From NCBI GenBank assembly GCA_964644655.1, contig CAZXYA010000475.1, positions 1-7,367 on the forward strand: a stretch of DNA of 7,367 nucleotides, given 5' to 3'. Source of the DNA: JAFMDF01 sp964644655 (GTDB lineage Bacteria; Bacteroidota; Bacteroidia; Chitinophagales; Saprospiraceae). Both the position numbers and the translations under genes were made by a program. The notes below the pieces were generated by a model. The model was given only the letters and a program-made list of their open reading frames with translations. It did no database searches and had not been told where the DNA came from. Below, piece after piece: positions 6,114 to 7,367 of the stretch. Every line of letters starts with the position of its first letter. The stretch's first letter is position 1.

Positions 6114-7169
6114 CTAATCCATATCAATCTTCAAATCGACTGCATAAGAATTCGGTTCATTTTCTATCTTCAAGACATAATGTTCTGGATATAAAATGTT
6201 TAATCTTCTTCGCACATTGACTAAACCAATTCCGCCACTTCTTGGATGTTCTGGTAATGGCACAGAATCTGGTTTGCTATTCTCAATTCGCAAACGAACC
6301 ATTTGCTGATCGACATCCAACCGAATGTCTACATAACCTTGATTGATATGGTGATTTAAGCCGTGTTTAAAACTATTTTCTAGAAAAGGAATAAACATTA
6401 AAGGGGCAATGGTTTGATTGGTCACTTCTCCATAAACATCAAAATTTATTTCCACTTCTTTTCCTTGTCGTAATGCTTCTAAATCGAGATAGTTTTGGAT
6501 GTAATTGACCTCCTTAGATAAAGGGACTCGTTTTTCATTACATTCGTATAGCATATACCGCATCATTTCGGATAATTTGATGACAATTTCTGGTGCTTTA
6601 TCCGATTTTTTAAGAGTAAGGGCATATAAATTATTCAAGGTGTTGAATAGAAAATGCGGATTGATTTGAGATTTCAAAAACCGCAATTCAGATTGCATGG
6701 TTTGTGTTTGCAAATCTGTTCTTTCTCGTTGATGTTTGACCCAATCCGAAATAATTTTAACAATAGTGGATGTACCAACAATGATCATGTTTATCAGAAA
6801 ATAGGTATGCTGATTGATTACTAAATGATTTTGATAGATAGGATAATTTGAATATTTAAAGAAAAAAAGGATATTACTTAGAGGAGTAATGATTATAACA
6901 GAAAGGATTAATAAACAACAATAAATAAAAAAACGATCTTTAGTTAAATAATTAGTGATTAAATAGTAATAATTATAATAAATCATTCCTCCAAGAATGA
7001 GTGTGCGCAATAAAGCATTCGTGAAGTGAAAGAAAAAACTTTCATTAAAACTTTCAAAAAAAAATAATAGGAGAAAACTTGCTACCCAGAAAATAGTATG
7101 GTAGACAATTCTTTGAGAAATGAAGTCGTATAATTTATTCCTAATATTTTCTTTTCGAGAATTGGGCAT
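6114..7169 (-). CDS. LytS/YehU-type membrane sensor histidine kinase
   Basis: This encodes 351 residues of the His_kinase (PF06580) type. Four hydrophobic segments at about 22-38, 50-70, 79-104 and 121-141 form a membrane sensor with little periplasmic domain. A short helical linker (142-162) leads to the phosphorylation box LKSQINPHFLFNTLNN (165-180) with phospho-acceptor H172. The ATPase part shows the N-box PFLENSFKHG (261-270) with N265 and the glycine loop GGIGLVNVRRRL (312-323). Length and order are those of a complete Bacteroidota LytS-like kinase. Such kinases normally phosphorylate a LytTR-domain response regulator encoded immediately downstream, but here the next gene on the strand is ybaK behind a terminator. 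The partner must therefore be elsewhere, possibly beyond 7367, or absent. The signal sensed is unknown. ATG 7169 gives the expected N-terminus; no Shine-Dalgarno is seen. Confidence 0.93.
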   Translation of the reverse strand: MPNSRKENIRNKLYDFISQRIVYHTIFWVASFLLLFFFESFNESFFFHFTNALLRTLILGGMIYYNYYYLITNYLTKDRFFIYCCLLILSVIIITPLSNILFFFKYSNYPIYQNHLVINQHTYFLINMIIVGTSTIVKIISDWVKHQRERTDLQTQTMQSELRFLKSQINPHFLFNTLNNLYALTLKKSDKAPEIVIKLSEMMRYMLYECNEKRVPLSKEVNYIQNYLDLEALRQGKEVEINFDVYGEVTNQTIAPLMFIPFLENSFKHGLNHHINQGYVDIRLDVDQQMVRLRIENSKPDSVPLPEHPRSGGIGLVNVRRRLNILYPEHYVLKIENEPNSYAVDLKIDMD

Positions 7170-7328
7170 TTGTGTAGGTTAAGTCTCTTTGTTACTACAA
7201 AATTTATTTTAACTCAAAGAAAAGCATTCTATTATAACTTTTGTAAGAAGTTAGATGAAAAAGAAGGTCTTTTAGACGAATGAGGAATCAATACGAATAA
7301 AATTTGTGAACTATTCAGCATAGTGCTA

Positions 7329-7349
7329 AGGGCGTAGGGCAAAGGGTTA
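7329..7349. repeat. Three AGGG-headed heptamers
   Basis: AGGGCGT, AGGGCAA and AGGGTTA follow one another with an exact 7-base step in the gap upstream of the kinase. It is a short degenerate tandem repeat at the window edge and may extend further right. The rest of 7170-7367 shows no gene and no convincing promoter box for the kinase. Confidence 0.45.
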
Positions 7350-7367
7350 AAACAGAACTATTCTCAA

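Noticed and set aside
7308..7363. Direct repeat GAACTATTC at 7308-7316 and 7355-7363
   Set aside because: Nine bases in AT-rich DNA 47 apart is little above chance; no element ends or mobility gene are visible between them.

Overview
The window comes from an AT-rich member of the Bacteroidota, most likely a marine or freshwater Saprospiria- or Flavobacteriia-like organism. The grounds are a GLPGLI-family protein, a carboxypeptidase-like/TonB-receptor-type outer membrane barrel, a LytS-type histidine kinase, near absence of Shine-Dalgarno sequences before the main genes, and a TAnnTTTG-type promoter box. The exact lineage cannot be read from the sequence alone.

Left part (1-345): the first ~60 bases may hold the start of a leftward gene, but this is weak. 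Positions 101-139 carry three helically phased TTAACCTT copies, followed by a TACCTTTG promoter-like box (149-156). Next comes a ~165-bp imperfect palindrome (164-328) that fills the leader before the first gene.

Centre left (346-4411): three plus-strand genes, each encoding a signal peptide. They are a 127-aa exported protein of unknown function, a 251-aa GLPGLI-family periplasmic protein and a 923-aa outer membrane beta-barrel receptor. They look like one cell-envelope cassette: the receptor spans the outer membrane and the two small proteins should sit in the periplasm. The gap between the GLPGLI gene and the receptor holds a GCAGTAG-type repeat and a perfect small hairpin, which could adjust expression between them.

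Centre right (4412-5498): a 16-codon ORF with a perfect AGGAGG site, then a broken nucleoside-hydrolase-like gene whose N- and C-terminal parts lie in different frames. About 55-60 internal residues appear to be missing.

Right part (5499-7367, minus strand): a YbaK/EbsC-type aminoacyl-tRNA deacylase and a LytS/YehU-type membrane histidine kinase, separated by an intrinsic terminator and a long inverted repeat built of 7-bp units. No LytTR response regulator is next to the kinase inside the window. Sequences with 7-bp periodicity occur in three separate intergenic places, which suggests a genome-wide class of short repeats.

No complete transposase, CRISPR array, tRNA or rRNA gene was seen. 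The parts most worth following up are the three-gene secreted cassette with its unusual leader, and the heptamer-based hairpins.
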